6,459 nt of DNA from Actinomycetota bacterium (GTDB lineage Bacteria; Actinomycetota; Actinomycetes; Actinomycetales; Microbacteriaceae), in contig WLFI01000041.1 in NCBI GenBank assembly GCA_009703845.1, positions 1 to 6,459 of the forward strand, written 5' to 3'. A model generated the notes under the pieces. That model worked only from the letters and a program-made list of their open reading frames with translations. It made no database searches and was not told where the DNA came from. Within the stretch, counting starts at the first letter, position 1; each line of letters starts with the position of its first letter. Positions 6,195-6,459 of the stretch are shown piece after piece. The translations under genes were made by a program, and so were the position numbers.

Positions 6195-6459
6195 AACGCA
6201 CACTCAATAACCTGCCAGCGCTGCTCTCGATTGCTCTCTTGGCCAATGTCTTTTTAATTTGGCAGGGTTTCAATTCGGCGAACAGCCCAATGGGAGATCT
6301 TCAGTTCGCCTACCAACCATGGTTCGACGCTTTTGTCGGCGGCGGGCCTTGGTGGGGGTTAGACCGAGAGTGGGTCTACCCGTTTCCGGCCTTCTTACCG
6401 ATGGTTCTGGCCGGGCTAGTTGCACCCCAAAATCTTCAAATCGGTTGGGTGTTGCTCAG
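6191..6459 (+). CDS. Polytopic membrane protein, possible GT87/DUF2029-type glycosyltransferase, N-terminal part
   Basis: An open frame runs from TTG 6191 off the right edge (89 codons seen). A basic start (KRTLNN) leads into a hydrophobic segment, PALLSIALLANVFLIWQGF (about residues 8-26). An extracytoplasmic-looking loop follows with MGDLQFAYQPWFDAF, GGGPWWGLDREWVYPF, and then a second hydrophobic stretch, PAFLPMVLAGLVAP. An acidic residue in the first loop after TM1 and an aromatic WVYP region recall actinobacterial GT-C-fold, GT87/DUF2029-like proteins that use polyprenyl-phosphate sugars, but too little is present to be sure. TTG 6191 overlaps the nnrD stop as TTGA, a typical coupling arrangement; GGA at 6181-6183 is a weak ribosome site. 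TTG 6179 is an in-frame alternative. Any functional tie to NnrD is probably only positional. Confidence 0.65.
   Translation, partial: MKRTLNNLPALLSIALLANVFLIWQGFNSANSPMGDLQFAYQPWFDAFVGGGPWWGLDREWVYPFPAFLPMVLAGLVAPQNLQIGWVLL

Noticed and set aside
1..6459. Mobile element, CRISPR array, tRNA or rRNA, phage or defence island
   Set aside because: No repeats, transposase or integrase motifs, or RNA-gene signatures were seen on either strand, and nearly the whole window is recognisable housekeeping genes.

Overview
The window looks like ordinary chromosomal DNA from an actinobacterium, most likely a small-genome Microbacteriaceae of the freshwater Rhodoluna/Aquiluna type. Three things point there. 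The first gene is a multifunctional 2-oxoglutarate decarboxylase (Kgd), an actinobacterial fusion of an E2-like and an E1 domain. The promoters are TAnnnT-type with apparently leaderless starts. G+C is moderate (judged by eye, not computed), with gaps of 62 to 130 bp or gene overlaps. The family-level placement is inference.

Layout: (1) 1-1742, minus strand: the first 580 codons of kgd, running off the left edge; the TCA-cycle 2-oxoglutarate step. (2) 1743-1872: divergent promoter region, which also holds a possible 16-codon leaderless leader ORF on the plus strand. (3) 1873-4264, plus strand: two overlapping CNNM/CBS membrane proteins (CorC/HlyC 'hemolysin-like' family, probable Mg2+/divalent cation transport). 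The first has a C-terminal CorC_HlyC domain and the second lacks it. (4) 4261-5340, minus strand: an old yellow enzyme (class III, YqjM/XenA-like flavin ene-reductase), convergent with the CNNM pair and overlapping it by 4 bp at the stop codons. (5) 5341-5402: a short divergent promoter region. (6) 5403-6194, plus strand: stand-alone NnrD, ADP-dependent NAD(P)H-hydrate dehydratase. (7) 6191-6459, plus strand: the N-terminus of a polytopic membrane protein resembling GT87/DUF2029-type glycosyltransferases, coupled to nnrD through a TTGA overlap and running off the right edge.

The genes are mainly housekeeping: central carbon metabolism, cation homeostasis, flavin-dependent redox and repair of damaged nicotinamide cofactors. 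I see no mobile element, CRISPR array, tRNA or rRNA, phage gene or defence cassette. No stretch over 300 bp lacks a gene. I found no clear new system. The most interesting signal is regulatory: a candidate leaderless micro-ORF whose stop overlaps the start of a CNNM gene that has no visible Shine-Dalgarno sequence.
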